From Alphaproteobacteria bacterium UBA1908 (GTDB lineage: Bacteria; Pseudomonadota; Alphaproteobacteria; Caedimonadales; UBA1908): a stretch of DNA of 57,537 bases. Below, in pieces: positions 1-8,026 of the stretch. The stretch is from NCBI GenBank assembly GCA_002337525.1, contig DDGG01000017.1, positions 50,667 to 108,203 on the forward strand. The letters are read 5' to 3'. The translations under genes and the position numbers were made by a program. Within the stretch, counting starts at the first letter, position 1; every line of letters begins with the position of its first letter. The notes beneath the pieces were generated by a model. That model was not told the origin of the DNA. It was given only the letters and a program-made list of their open reading frames with translations, and searched no databases.

Positions 1-60
1 TTCGAACCCCTGTTGCCGCCGTGAGAGGGCGGTGTCCTAGGCCTCTAGACGATGGGGACC
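1..60 (-). tRNA. tRNA-Glu (anticodon CUC), 3' part cut off by the window edge
   Basis: On the minus strand the sequence begins GGTCCCCATCGTCTAGAGG and continues with an anticodon arm of stem CCGCC/GGCGG and loop CTCTCAC, which gives anticodon CUC at positions 25-23. The T-arm (GGGGTTCGAA) is present and the acceptor 3' strand lies outside the window. The 5' half matches the usual bacterial tRNA-Glu pattern. It reads glutamate codon GAG. Confidence 0.93.
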
Positions 61-158
61 TAAAAGACATTGCCTATGTACCCTATTCTCCCACGTCTAT
101 CAAGCAAAAAAGCACTTGCCTCCTAGGAAGGAAGAATCAAAGGAGAAATGAAAATATA

Positions 159-188
159 AATATAAATATAAATATTTATATTTATATT
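159..188. repeat. 30-bp perfect palindrome made only of A and T
   Basis: The two arms, 159-173 and 174-188, are exact reverse complements and contain no G or C. They come from iterated TATAAA/TTTATA units. The element lies between the tRNA-Glu gene and the HD-domain gene, about 70 bases upstream of its start. It could extrude as a cruciform, act as an easily melted promoter element, or be simple-sequence drift. No function can be assigned from sequence alone. Confidence 0.8.
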
Positions 189-259
189 ACAAATATAAAA
201 ACACTTATTATTAATTTATTAATGCCATAATAAAATATAAAAAATAAAAAGGTTTTATA

Positions 260-1633
260 ATGGATAAAATTAATAATGTTTCAGTTCATGGAGCTATGTC
301 AGTCCATAATGACTCAGTTCATGGAGTTATGTCATTCCCCAAAGAGTATACCGAATTAATCAAGAGTCTTATCAATACACCTATATTTCAAAGACTTAGG
401 CACATCAAACAGACTTCTCTCCTTGAACTTGTTTTTCCAACCGCCGTTCATAATCGCTTTACGCACTGTTTAGGTGCATCATATATTGCTTTAAGAATTT
501 CTGATGCTCTGAGATTAGAAGAATTAGAAAAAAAATATGTTTTTGTGAGTGCTCTTTTACATGATATTGGACATGGTCCTTTTTCGCATACTTTTGAGAA
601 TCTATTAAAATCTAATGATGGCACTAAAGTAATAAAACATGAAGATTGGACATCTAAATTCTTAGAAGAGTACCGCGATATATTAAAAGATCAGTACTTA
701 CAAATTGATCATATTCAAAGTTTTATTAAAGGTGAAACTGCTTCTTTTAATGCTTCTGATGAAAAAGAGAAAAAACTAAAACCTAATATTATAAGAGATA
801 TTGTGTCGTCACAACTTGACTGTGATAGGCTGGATTATCTTTTAAGAGATTCTCACTTTATTGGTGTTACATATGGAAAAGTTGATCTTGAGTGGATTAT
901 TTCAAATTTAGTAATCATTAATAATGTTAAAGATGGTCCCCGTTTAGGTATTACAGAAAAAGGTTATCCTTCTGTTGAACACTTTCTTCTTGCCCGACGT
1001 ATGATGACAAGAAATATTTTTCAGCACAACAAGACTCGCCTACTTGAAAAATTACTAATATTTTTCCTTAAAGAGTTTTCTGAGGAAATTAAGGGAAAAT
1101 CATTATCTTCACTAAAAAACAAATTGGAAATTTTTTTAGTGAATGCGGCAAACTTTAGAGAGGGACGCATAACTCGAGAGAAGTTCTTGGATCTCTCTTT
1201 TGGATATTACAAGGAACTGACCGATTATGATGTCTGGATGTTAATTAGGGATAAAGCACTTGAGGGAAAAAACAGGACTTCTAATCAAATAGCAAAAAAA
1301 ATATACGAAAGGTCACTTCATAAAACTTTTCCTTTTGACAAAAAATACCTAGACGCAGTAAAATATATTTCTAAGAAACTCCCGTATGATAACTGGCAGG
1401 TTTTTGTTCTTGATAATGAATTTAGAACTTATACTGAATCTAAGAACCTGATTTATGTTAAAAAGAACAATGGAAAAATCTCAAGTCTTCAGGGTCAATC
1501 AAGCCTCGTGGCAAACCTTACAAACAAATCCGAAACATTACATTATCTATGTATTGATCCAAATCTTTTATCAAGTGATAACCAAAAAAAGAAGATTAAA
1601 GAATGCTTTTTTAAATACATAGATATAGATTGA
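260..1633 (+). CDS. HD-domain phosphohydrolase (dNTPase / SAMHD1-like family, COG1078 type)
   Basis: The 457-residue protein carries the metal-binding HD signature: H69 in 'NRFTHC', H101-D102 in 'LLHDIGHGPFSH', and the conserved 'SSQLDCDRLDYL' block near residues 183-194. This layout is that of the COG1078/YwfO group, relatives of dGTP triphosphohydrolases and SAMHD1, so hydrolysis of nucleoside triphosphates in the cytoplasm is the likely activity. The ATG at 260 follows AAGG with 8 bases between. Residues 8-25 contain an imperfect 11-residue repeat (SVHGAMS..SVHGVMS) before the family's normal start region near residue 24; an ATG at 329 is a weaker alternative start. The gene is visibly richer in A+T than the later operons and sits beside a tRNA gene, so acquisition by transfer is possible but unproven. 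It converges on the LuxR-type gene with six bases between the stops. Confidence 0.85.
   Translation: MDKINNVSVHGAMSVHNDSVHGVMSFPKEYTELIKSLINTPIFQRLRHIKQTSLLELVFPTAVHNRFTHCLGASYIALRISDALRLEELEKKYVFVSALLHDIGHGPFSHTFENLLKSNDGTKVIKHEDWTSKFLEEYRDILKDQYLQIDHIQSFIKGETASFNASDEKEKKLKPNIIRDIVSSQLDCDRLDYLLRDSHFIGVTYGKVDLEWIISNLVIINNVKDGPRLGITEKGYPSVEHFLLARRMMTRNIFQHNKTRLLEKLLIFFLKEFSEEIKGKSLSSLKNKLEIFLVNAANFREGRITREKFLDLSFGYYKELTDYDVWMLIRDKALEGKNRTSNQIAKKIYERSLHKTFPFDKKYLDAVKYISKKLPYDNWQVFVLDNEFRTYTESKNLIYVKKNNGKISSLQGQSSLVANLTNKSETLHYLCIDPNLLSSDNQKKKIKECFFKYIDID
281..334 (+). repeat. Two direct 21-bp copies, 33-bp period, inside the HD gene N-terminus
   Basis: The unit starting TCAGTTCATGGAG at 281-301 is repeated at 314-334 with one substitution. 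The 33-base period keeps the reading frame and duplicates the peptide VHG(A/V)MS. It looks like a recent in-frame duplication or a repeat created at the junction of the gene. Confidence 0.8.
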
Positions 1634-1639
1634 TTCTAC

Positions 1640-2509
1640 TTATTCCTTCTTAATTCTTGTATTACAGTTCATCATATAATAAGTGGCAACATCAGAAAGT
1701 TGCGGGTAAGCGTTAAAGATCTCAAGAAGTTGTTCTTTAGAGTTAACATCAAATTTTTCTCGTAAGCGCCCTAAATACCCTTCAGCCGTACGTGCCGAAA
1801 TAGCCATTTCATGAGCAGCCATTTTAACACTTTTTCCCTGCCTTAAGAACGACAGTAATTCTATCTGGCGCCTTGAAAGATTGATAGAGCACCCCTTAAA
1901 ATTGATCCTGAAATCAGAATCACACATTTTTTTTAACAATGATTGATACGCCAAAGATTCTTTTATTGTTAAAGATCCTGCGGTTCGGTGTGGATGAAGA
2001 AATTTCCACACAGGTTTCATTTCTTTTGCCTGTGTAAGTGATTCATAAGATTCCAGGAACCTTAGTGTAAAAATATTAAAAAGGGATTTTTGATCGCAAT
2101 AGAGACGGCTTTGGTTAATATTTCTTGGATCCGTTCCAAAATGATAACGATGCACTAAATTACCTTTATGATGCGTAATTGTAAGGCCATTAGAAATTTG
2201 ATTATCTTCAAGAAAGCTTAAAATAGGATGCTGTAAAGAAACGACGGACCATAAAAGTGAGTCATACCCTTTTGTGTAAACAGAAAAATCACCGGTTAAA
2301 TAGTAATGATCCATTTTATTATCCAGGCTTTTTATTAAAAGATCAGAATCAAGATAGAGCATTTCATAGGAAAGGCTGTCATCAAACTTAAGATAAACAA
2401 AAAAATTAATTTTAAAGGACTGAAAGAATTCCTGAAAGCGTTCTGTAATTTTTTCTGAAAGAACGCTGTTAAGGGCAATATTTTGTGTGTGAGCGGAAAA
2501 AGTGACCAT
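1640..2509 (-). CDS. LuxR-type transcriptional regulator with an unrecognised N-terminal domain
   Basis: The 289-residue protein ends in a LuxR/FixJ-type helix-turn-helix at about residues 205-265: 'LSRRQIELLSFLRQGKS', then 'MAISARTAEGYLGRLREKF', the recognition-helix pattern of the family. The first 190 residues resemble no autoinducer-binding or receiver domain I can name, and no luxI-type synthase is nearby. It would be a cytoplasmic DNA-binding regulator responding to an unknown signal. It is divergent from the small secreted gene at 2700, and a CtrA-like site lies between them, so the neighbour is a plausible target. No clear ribosome binding site precedes the ATG at 2509. Confidence 0.8.
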   Translation of the reverse strand: MVTFSAHTQNIALNSVLSEKITERFQEFFQSFKINFFVYLKFDDSLSYEMLYLDSDLLIKSLDNKMDHYYLTGDFSVYTKGYDSLLWSVVSLQHPILSFLEDNQISNGLTITHHKGNLVHRYHFGTDPRNINQSRLYCDQKSLFNIFTLRFLESYESLTQAKEMKPVWKFLHPHRTAGSLTIKESLAYQSLLKKMCDSDFRINFKGCSINLSRRQIELLSFLRQGKSVKMAAHEMAISARTAEGYLGRLREKFDVNSKEQLLEIFNAYPQLSDVATYYMMNCNTRIKKE

Positions 2510-2570
2510 GTACTTTTGTACTTTAACCTTTTTGTTAACCTTTTTAACTTTTTAGGATATTTACTCTTGT

Positions 2571-2585
2571 TTAACAAAGTATTAA
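2571..2585. promoter_or_regulatory. CtrA-like box (TTAA-N7-TTAA)
   Basis: The sequence TTAACAAAGTATTAA is an exact TTAA-N7-TTAA, the full CtrA recognition pattern known from Caulobacter. It lies between the LuxR-type gene and the secreted gene at 2700. A matching regulator is encoded at 44143. In DNA this rich in A+T the motif will also occur by chance, so it is only suggestive. Confidence 0.4.
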
Positions 2586-2639
2586 CAGATCTTATTAATT
2601 TTAAGGGTATTTTTTACGCCTATAGAATTTTTTCTAAAT

Positions 2640-2691
2640 CCCTGATGCTGATAAGGTCAATATTGACAGATAACTTAAACCTACATCAGGG
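2640..2691 (+). promoter_or_regulatory. Structured leader of the secreted gene at 2700, with the ribosome binding site in one arm
   Basis: CCCTGATG at 2640-2647 is the exact reverse complement of CATCAGGG at 2684-2691. The second arm overlaps the start of the strong ribosome binding site AGGGAGAG just before the ATG at 2700. The 36-base loop contains a 12-bp palindrome, GTCAATATTGAC, at 2656-2667. It could be an mRNA hairpin that hides the ribosome binding site or a DNA operator; the sequence does not decide. Confidence 0.5.
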
Positions 2692-2699
2692 AGAGAATA

Positions 2700-3185
2700 A
2701 TGTTTAAAAAGCTATCACAATTTTTCGTTCTGACTTTTTTTGTTGGGCTTTGTTCTGCAAACGCCAGTTCTGATTTTACCTGGGAATTTGAGTGTAAGAC
2801 TGAACCAGGTCAAAAGACTGTCATTCAGGAAAGCTATCTTCAAACTTTGGCAGAAAATGACTTCGAAATTCTAAGAGGATTAACAGCAGGAAATAAGATT
2901 AAATCAACCTGCAGAGATCAGGAAGACGTTTGGAATTTCAATCGTTTTTCGTCAATTACAGACTATGATGCAAACGGTGATAAAAAAGCTGGTGATAGTG
3001 CGAATATAACTTTTTCAGATTTCAACACACAGCTGAAAGAAACTTACGAAATTACAAAAGGAACATTTCGTACAGTTGGAGATACTTTTTCTACTGTGAC
3101 CCTCATGATTAAAGACCCTGATACAGAAGTCAGACCAAATGTTGCCTTCCCCGAGTTCTCTGTAACGCTTGAACTCAAAAAATAA
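2700..3185 (+). CDS. Small secreted protein of unknown function
   Basis: A 161-residue protein with a Sec signal peptide (lysines at residues 3-4, hydrophobic core to about 19, likely cleavage after 'CSANA' near residue 22). The mature part is polar, has two cysteines (in 'FECKTE' and 'KSTCRD') that could form a disulfide, and shows no family signature I recognise. A strong ribosome binding site AGGGAGAG precedes the ATG. It is a single-gene unit, divergent from the LuxR-type regulator, and would act in the periplasm or outside the cell. Confidence 0.75.
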   Translation: MFKKLSQFFVLTFFVGLCSANASSDFTWEFECKTEPGQKTVIQESYLQTLAENDFEILRGLTAGNKIKSTCRDQEDVWNFNRFSSITDYDANGDKKAGDSANITFSDFNTQLKETYEITKGTFRTVGDTFSTVTLMIKDPDTEVRPNVAFPEFSVTLELKK

Positions 3186-3210
3186 AAAAGTATTCTTCCC
3201 ATTTGCTTTG

Positions 3211-3238
3211 TTGTCAGGATTCTTTGGAGTCCTGGCAA
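3211..3238. terminator. Possible terminator hairpin between convergent genes
   Basis: Arms 3211-3219 and 3230-3238 pair over 9 bp with one G-U pair around a 10-base loop, between the stop codons of the secreted gene and the YgjP-like gene. Neither side has an uninterrupted T-run directly after the stem, so termination is plausible but weak. Confidence 0.4.
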
Positions 3239-3253
3239 ATCTTATAATATCTT

Positions 3254-3994
3254 CTAAAATGCTAAGGTATACCCTTCTTTCCGCAACCATAATCGTGCCT
3301 TTTTGAAATCTGGAAAGTGCCGAGCAACATGAGACCAAAAAGCTTTTGAATGATTATGCTCCAGAATATGACAAAGCTCGTGCACAACCACATAATCCAA
3401 AATAAAATCAGGGGCCATGATTAAACGCCAGTTATAAGTCAGAGCCCCCTTAACAGAACAGCTTCCCCACCTGGATTTATAATCTTTAACCTTAATAGAA
3501 ATATGAGTCACCCCGATACGAGATTCAAAGTACCGGGTTCGTAAACGTAAACGATCTTCTGCTTGTTTAAGATACCACTGGCGCAGGCGCCGACGAATAA
3601 AAAGTTCAAGATCTTCTCCCTGACGTGTTTTCGGACACGAAACCCACAACGTATTTTTTTGACAGATGACTCTCCGGGAGTCTTGTAACGAGGGTGATAT
3701 TCTAAGAGAATATTCATGCCCCCGAAAAAGCAAAATCGCCCCTTCCCTATAAGAACGCTTTTGATTTTGAGTTTTGATTTTATCTTCCTGAAGTTTTTGT
3801 TCAATCCAGGAATGACGTCTGTCCAGAATCTCCTGTATTTTTTCTTTTGAAAGAGTTTTAGGGACCAAAAGACGTACCACGCCCTTTTTAATTTCAAGAG
3901 ATATTGTTTTCTGGCGATTTGTGCGTCGTACGTCAAGGGAATAAGGTAGATTCTCTGGGTCAGGATCTTCTGTCCTGGTAAAAAATGAGAACAA
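3254..3994 (-). CDS. YgjP/DUF45-type M48-like zinc metallopeptidase
   Basis: The 246-residue protein carries 'HELCH' at residues 205-209 and a further histidine in 'NHSKAFW' near 215, the zinc site of the YgjP/WLM (DUF45, COG1451) family, preceded by the family block 'YKSRWGSCS' and 'LTYNWRLIMAP'. Length is normal for the family. It is predicted to be cytoplasmic; its substrate in bacteria is poorly known. The ATG lies 8 bases after the glmS stop, so it is the last gene of a glmU-glmS-ygjP operon. The link to amino-sugar synthesis is probably co-transcription rather than shared function. Confidence 0.9.
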   Translation of the reverse strand: MFSFFTRTEDPDPENLPYSLDVRRTNRQKTISLEIKKGVVRLLVPKTLSKEKIQEILDRRHSWIEQKLQEDKIKTQNQKRSYREGAILLFRGHEYSLRISPSLQDSRRVICQKNTLWVSCPKTRQGEDLELFIRRRLRQWYLKQAEDRLRLRTRYFESRIGVTHISIKVKDYKSRWGSCSVKGALTYNWRLIMAPDFILDYVVVHELCHILEHNHSKAFWSHVARHFPDFKKARLWLRKEGYTLAF

Positions 3995-4002
3995 TATTCT
4001 CC

Positions 4003-5856
4003 CTATTCCACTGTTACAGACTTCGCCAGATTACGAGGTTGATCAACATCTTCCCCACGTGCAACAGCCGCTTCATAAGCCAGCAACTGGATAGGAACCG
4101 TATACAGTAAAGGAGATGTCAAAAAAGTCGACTCTGGAAGTGTAACGCGTTCAATATTTGAAGAACTATCAGACAGGGAAGAGCCGTTCGTTCCAATGCC
4201 GGGTGAAAAATCATGATGCCCCTTTTCATCGCTTAAAAGAATCACCTGGCCATCGCGGGCCATGGCCTCTTCAACATTTGAAATAGCTTTATCATACAGT
4301 TCGTCTTTAGGAACAATGGCAATAATAGGAACCGTATTGTCAATCAAGGCTATTGGTCCGTGCTTCATCTCACCTGCGGCATACCCTTCTGCATGAATAT
4401 AGGAAATTTCTTTAAGCTTTAGAGCCCCTTCCAGAGACAAGGCGTAGCTGGTTCCGCGCCCCAGATAAAGAACGTCATCTGCTTGTGCTACTTGATGTGC
4501 CAGTGTTTTTAAATGGCCGCGTATTTTCAGAAGACTTTCTAATTGAGAAGGTAATTGACGCAAAGACAAAAGGTGCTGTTTTAACTCTGTATCACCTATT
4601 TTTTCTTTGGAACGTGAGGCTTCCAGAAGCAGAAGTGCCAGAACAACAACCATTCCCATAAAAGCTTTCGTCGATGCCACACCAATTTCAGCTCCCGCTT
4701 TAATCGGTAAAATATGGTCAACTTCACGCGCAATAGAACTTGTCTCAACGTTTAAAATACCAAGACAAATCTGCTTCTGTTCTTTGGCATATCTTAGAGC
4801 AGCTAATGTATCAGCCGTTTCACCTGACTGAGAAAGAAAAATGGCGAGCCCTCCTGCGGGAAGGGGTGGCTGACGATATCGGAATTCAGAGGCGATATCT
4901 ACCTCAATGGGAACGTGAGCAAACCGTTCAAACCAGTGTTTCGCCAGAAATCCTGCATAATAAGCTGTACCACAAGCAACAAGTGTGACTTTGGGAACAT
5001 CAGCCCAGTTAAAGGGTAAATTCAGATCTAATTGATCTGAATCAGTCAGATAATGCTGAAGAGAGCGCCGAATAACATCGGGCTGTTCAAAAATTTCTTT
5101 TAACATAAAGTGGGGATACCCCTCTTTATCAACAACTTCAGAAGAAATTTCTGATGAAATAACAGGACGCTCAACTTTATGAAAATCTTTGTTAAAGACT
5201 GTTGCTGAATCACGGGTTATCTCAACCAAATCACCTTCTTCTAAAAAGCTGATTTTTTGAGACAAGTGGGACAAGGCGATCGCATCAGATCCCAGATACA
5301 TCTCTCCCTGCCCATAACCCACAACCAACGGACTACCAAGGCGAGCACCTACCATTTTTGTTTTTTCTTCTGTGGATAAAACAGCCAGAGCATATGCACC
5401 TTTTAATTGTTGTAAGGATGCCTGAACAGCTTCTAACAAAGTGCTTTCGGTTAAGTGAGAGTCAATCAAATGGGCAATAACTTCTGTATCTGTCTCACTT
5501 TGAAAAATGTATCCTTTTTTCTCGAGATCAGCACGCAACTCTGAATGATTTTCAATAATGCCATTGTGCACGACTGAAACACGATGGCTGGAATGGGGAT
5601 GCGCATTGCAAAAACTGGGGCGACCATGGGTTGCCCACCGTGTATGGGCGATACCTGATGTCCCCTCAATGGGATCAGCCTTAATGACTTTCTCAAGTTC
5701 GACAATTTTACCGGGACTTCGACGTCGCTCTAAACTGGTATCTCCTAAAACGGCAATACCCGCAGAATCATAGCCTCGGTATTCAAGACGTTTCAGTCCT
5801 TGAAGCAGACGATTCACAACAGGTTTTTGACCAATAATTCCAACGATGCCACACAT
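4003..5856 (-). CDS. glmS: Glutamine--fructose-6-phosphate aminotransferase (isomerizing)
   Basis: Makes glucosamine-6-phosphate from fructose-6-phosphate and glutamine, the first step to UDP-GlcNAc for peptidoglycan and lipid A. The 617-residue protein starts MCGIVG, exposing the nucleophile Cys2 of the class II amidotransferase domain (to about residue 220), followed by two sugar-isomerase (SIS) domains with 'LSQSGETADTLAAL' and 'LGRGTSYALSLEGALKLKE', and ends in the usual 'NLAKSVTVE'. It lies 26 bases after glmU and 8 bases before the YgjP-like gene, so the three are probably one transcript. No glmS ribozyme-like or small-RNA target structure was noticed. Confidence 0.97.
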   Translation of the reverse strand: MCGIVGIIGQKPVVNRLLQGLKRLEYRGYDSAGIAVLGDTSLERRRSPGKIVELEKVIKADPIEGTSGIAHTRWATHGRPSFCNAHPHSSHRVSVVHNGIIENHSELRADLEKKGYIFQSETDTEVIAHLIDSHLTESTLLEAVQASLQQLKGAYALAVLSTEEKTKMVGARLGSPLVVGYGQGEMYLGSDAIALSHLSQKISFLEEGDLVEITRDSATVFNKDFHKVERPVISSEISSEVVDKEGYPHFMLKEIFEQPDVIRRSLQHYLTDSDQLDLNLPFNWADVPKVTLVACGTAYYAGFLAKHWFERFAHVPIEVDIASEFRYRQPPLPAGGLAIFLSQSGETADTLAALRYAKEQKQICLGILNVETSSIAREVDHILPIKAGAEIGVASTKAFMGMVVVLALLLLEASRSKEKIGDTELKQHLLSLRQLPSQLESLLKIRGHLKTLAHQVAQADDVLYLGRGTSYALSLEGALKLKEISYIHAEGYAAGEMKHGPIALIDNTVPIIAIVPKDELYDKAISNVEEAMARDGQVILLSDEKGHHDFSPGIGTNGSSLSDSSSNIERVTLPESTFLTSPLLYTVPIQLLAYEAAVARGEDVDQPRNLAKSVTVE

Positions 5857-5882
5857 AATCTTTTCCTGAATCTTACTATAAA

Positions 5883-7247
5883 TTACGACGTTTTTTTCTG
5901 TGTTTGAGTGAAACGACGGCGTAAGCTATTAGCCCCCCCTTCTCGCTCAACCTGCGGTGATCTTGATAAAGCCAGGGCATTTGAAGTGACGTTTTTGGTT
6001 ACAACAGTACCCGCACCAATATACGCCCCCTCCTTAACAGTAATGGGCGCAATCAAGGTTGTATTGGAGCCAACAAAAGCCCCCTTCTCGAGGATTGTTT
6101 GATATTTTTGATATCCATTGTAATTACAGGTGATTGTCCCCGCACCGATATTGCACCCCTCTCCAATTTCAGCATCCCCAAGATAGGATAAATGGTTTGC
6201 CTTCGAACCTTTTCCAAGGCGTGTTTTCTTAAGTTCGACAAAATTACCAACACGGGTTTTTTCTTCCAAAACTGTATCGGGACGCAACCGTGCAAAAGGC
6301 CCGACTGAGGCCCCTGACTTTATATACGCACCTTCCAAATGAGAAAAAGAGTGAAGTGTCACATCCGAGTCAACTCGCACCCCTATACCGAAATAAACAT
6401 GAGGGTGCACCACAACATCTTCCGATAGTTTAGTATCATAAGAAAAATAGACACTCGATGGATCCAGCAAAGTGACACCTTTTAACATTGAAGCTTTTCT
6501 TAGACGATTTTGCATCACTTCTTCAGCTTTTGCCAAATCAAGGCGCGTATTAATACCCATGACTTCTGAAGGGTCTTCTGCCTGAATATAGCTCACCTTA
6601 TTTCCTTGAGAGCGTGCCACCTGAACAATATCTGTTAAATAATATTCCCGAGCTTGATTTTCAGGGGTCAGAGAAGCAAGAAAAGACAAAAGTAAACTTG
6701 CATCGCAGGCCATTAATCCTGAGTTACAGAGAGGCACTGCCCTTTCAGTATCTGTTGCGTCTTTCATTTCTACAATACGCTGGACTTGAGATTTTTCATC
6801 TATGATAAGACGCCCATACCCTGGATGATTTGGTGCATCGACGGCCAAAACAGTTATTGCCGCACTTGTCTTTTGACGATGAGTAGATAGCCTCTGAAGT
6901 GTTTCCAAACGTAGCAAAGGAGTATCTGCAAAAAGAATCAAAACTGTTCCCGAAAGGTCGTCAAGTTGATTTTTTGCTGCTAAAACAGCGTCTCCTGTTC
7001 CTCTTTGATTTTTTTGAAAGGCAATCTGAACAAAAGGATAAGTCGTTTTTATAAGAGATTCAATTTCCATTTGGTCCGGCGACAAAACGACCGTTACGGA
7101 TGTCGCTTTACTTTGATGCGAAAGGTTTAAGGTATACTCAAGAAGCGATAGCCCTGCAAGTTTATGTAAGACTTTCGGGATTTTGGATCGCATCCGTGTC
7201 CCCTTGCCTGCAGCCAAAATAACAATGTGAAGATCTTCTTGAGACAT
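5883..7247 (-). CDS. glmU: Bifunctional N-acetylglucosamine-1-phosphate uridyltransferase / glucosamine-1-phosphate acetyltransferase
   Basis: Catalyses the last two steps to UDP-GlcNAc. The N-terminal uridyltransferase shows the nucleotide-binding block 'ILAAGKGTRMRSKIPKVLHK'; the C-terminal half is a left-handed beta-helix acetyltransferase with hexapeptide repeats ('HLSYLGDAEIGEG', 'NIGAGTITCNYNG'). Length, 454 residues, is typical. Ribosome binding site GAGGGT lies just before the ATG. It is first gene of the glmU-glmS-ygjP set, an arrangement common in alphaproteobacteria. The 275 bases upstream contain only the terminator of the CBS gene. Confidence 0.97.
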   Translation of the reverse strand: MSQEDLHIVILAAGKGTRMRSKIPKVLHKLAGLSLLEYTLNLSHQSKATSVTVVLSPDQMEIESLIKTTYPFVQIAFQKNQRGTGDAVLAAKNQLDDLSGTVLILFADTPLLRLETLQRLSTHRQKTSAAITVLAVDAPNHPGYGRLIIDEKSQVQRIVEMKDATDTERAVPLCNSGLMACDASLLLSFLASLTPENQAREYYLTDIVQVARSQGNKVSYIQAEDPSEVMGINTRLDLAKAEEVMQNRLRKASMLKGVTLLDPSSVYFSYDTKLSEDVVVHPHVYFGIGVRVDSDVTLHSFSHLEGAYIKSGASVGPFARLRPDTVLEEKTRVGNFVELKKTRLGKGSKANHLSYLGDAEIGEGCNIGAGTITCNYNGYQKYQTILEKGAFVGSNTTLIAPITVKEGAYIGAGTVVTKNVTSNALALSRSPQVEREGGANSLRRRFTQTQKKTS

Positions 7248-7476
7248 ATACCCTCATTTAAAATTGTGTCACAAGCAACGAAACAGTCACAAACATGGCG
7301 TTTCATACCAAAACACATAAATATCATACAAGTTCCATGAGGCTTAACTTGCCACAGCTTTCTCTCCGCGCCAAGAGACTATACCGTAACGAAAAATTAC
7401 AAGAACAATATTATTTTTCAGGAATAAATTTAACTTACCGCCGGCAAATTCAGAATTTATACATAAAAAACAAATA

Positions 7477-7507
7477 TCCAAGGCTTATATCTTTAATAAA
7501 CCTTGGA
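7477..7507 (-). terminator. Rho-independent terminator of the CBS-domain gene
   Basis: On the minus strand TCCAAGGTTTAT pairs with ATAAGCCTTGGA (12 bp, one G-U) around a 7-base loop, followed by TATTTGTTTTTTAT. It lies 15 bases after the stop of the CBS gene. Confidence 0.8.
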
Positions 7508-7522
7508 CCATACAGAAAGTTC

Positions 7523-8026
7523 TTAAAGAATCCAACTGACAATCAAGGCATACGCAAGCATAGCAAAAACAATAAAAACAATCTGATATCCAGAATCAAA
7601 AGTCGCTTTGACATTTTCTTTCATTCTTGAAAGAAGCTCAGGCCATGTATAAGAAACAAAATCTCCCTGAGACATAATGCCAATAATTTTTTGATCTTTA
7701 TCAACAACAGGAACATGCCTGAAACGCTCGTTGGACATAATCCTGAGCCAATCGAGAAGATCATCATTTTCTTTGGCAACTTTTAAATCAGTTGTCATCA
7801 CTTCTGAAAGTCTTGTTTTATCAGGGTTCATTTTCTTGAATAAAACTTTCTTTAGTAAATCACGTTCAGTGATAATACCAGCAATTGTATTATCCTCGTT
7901 TGCAATCATAATGGATCCAATATTTTTTTCAGACATGATATTAATCGCATCACGAACAAAATTTTCTGGTTTCAGGCAAACAGGTTTTAATTTGTTATTG
8001 AATTCCAAGCGATCTTTAATTTTCAT
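7523..8026 (-). CDS. CBS-pair protein with a C-terminal membrane anchor
   Basis: The 167-residue protein has two CBS motifs, about residues 15-70 ('NIGSIMIANEDNTIAGIITERDL' region) and 78-130 ('FRHVPVVDKDQKIIGIMS' region), which typically bind adenine nucleotides, then a hydrophobic segment from about residue 147 to the C-terminus, which would anchor it in the inner membrane facing the cytoplasm. Ribosome binding site GAGGGT precedes the ATG. It is a single-gene unit with its own terminator. The usual stand-alone alphaproteobacterial CBS pair is soluble, so the tail anchor is the notable feature. The partner is unknown. Confidence 0.85.
   Translation of the reverse strand: MKIKDRLEFNNKLKPVCLKPENFVRDAINIMSEKNIGSIMIANEDNTIAGIITERDLLKKVLFKKMNPDKTRLSEVMTTDLKVAKENDDLLDWLRIMSNERFRHVPVVDKDQKIIGIMSQGDFVSYTWPELLSRMKENVKATFDSGYQIVFIVFAMLAYALIVSWIL

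Noticed and set aside
21..230. 69-codon open frame on the plus strand
   Set aside because: Its first third lies antisense to the tRNA-Glu gene and its end is low-complexity Asn-Ile sequence from the AT palindrome.
7295..7630. 111-codon open frame on the plus strand
   Set aside because: It runs through the terminator of the CBS gene and into its antisense strand; composition is not coding-like and no ribosome binding site is present.
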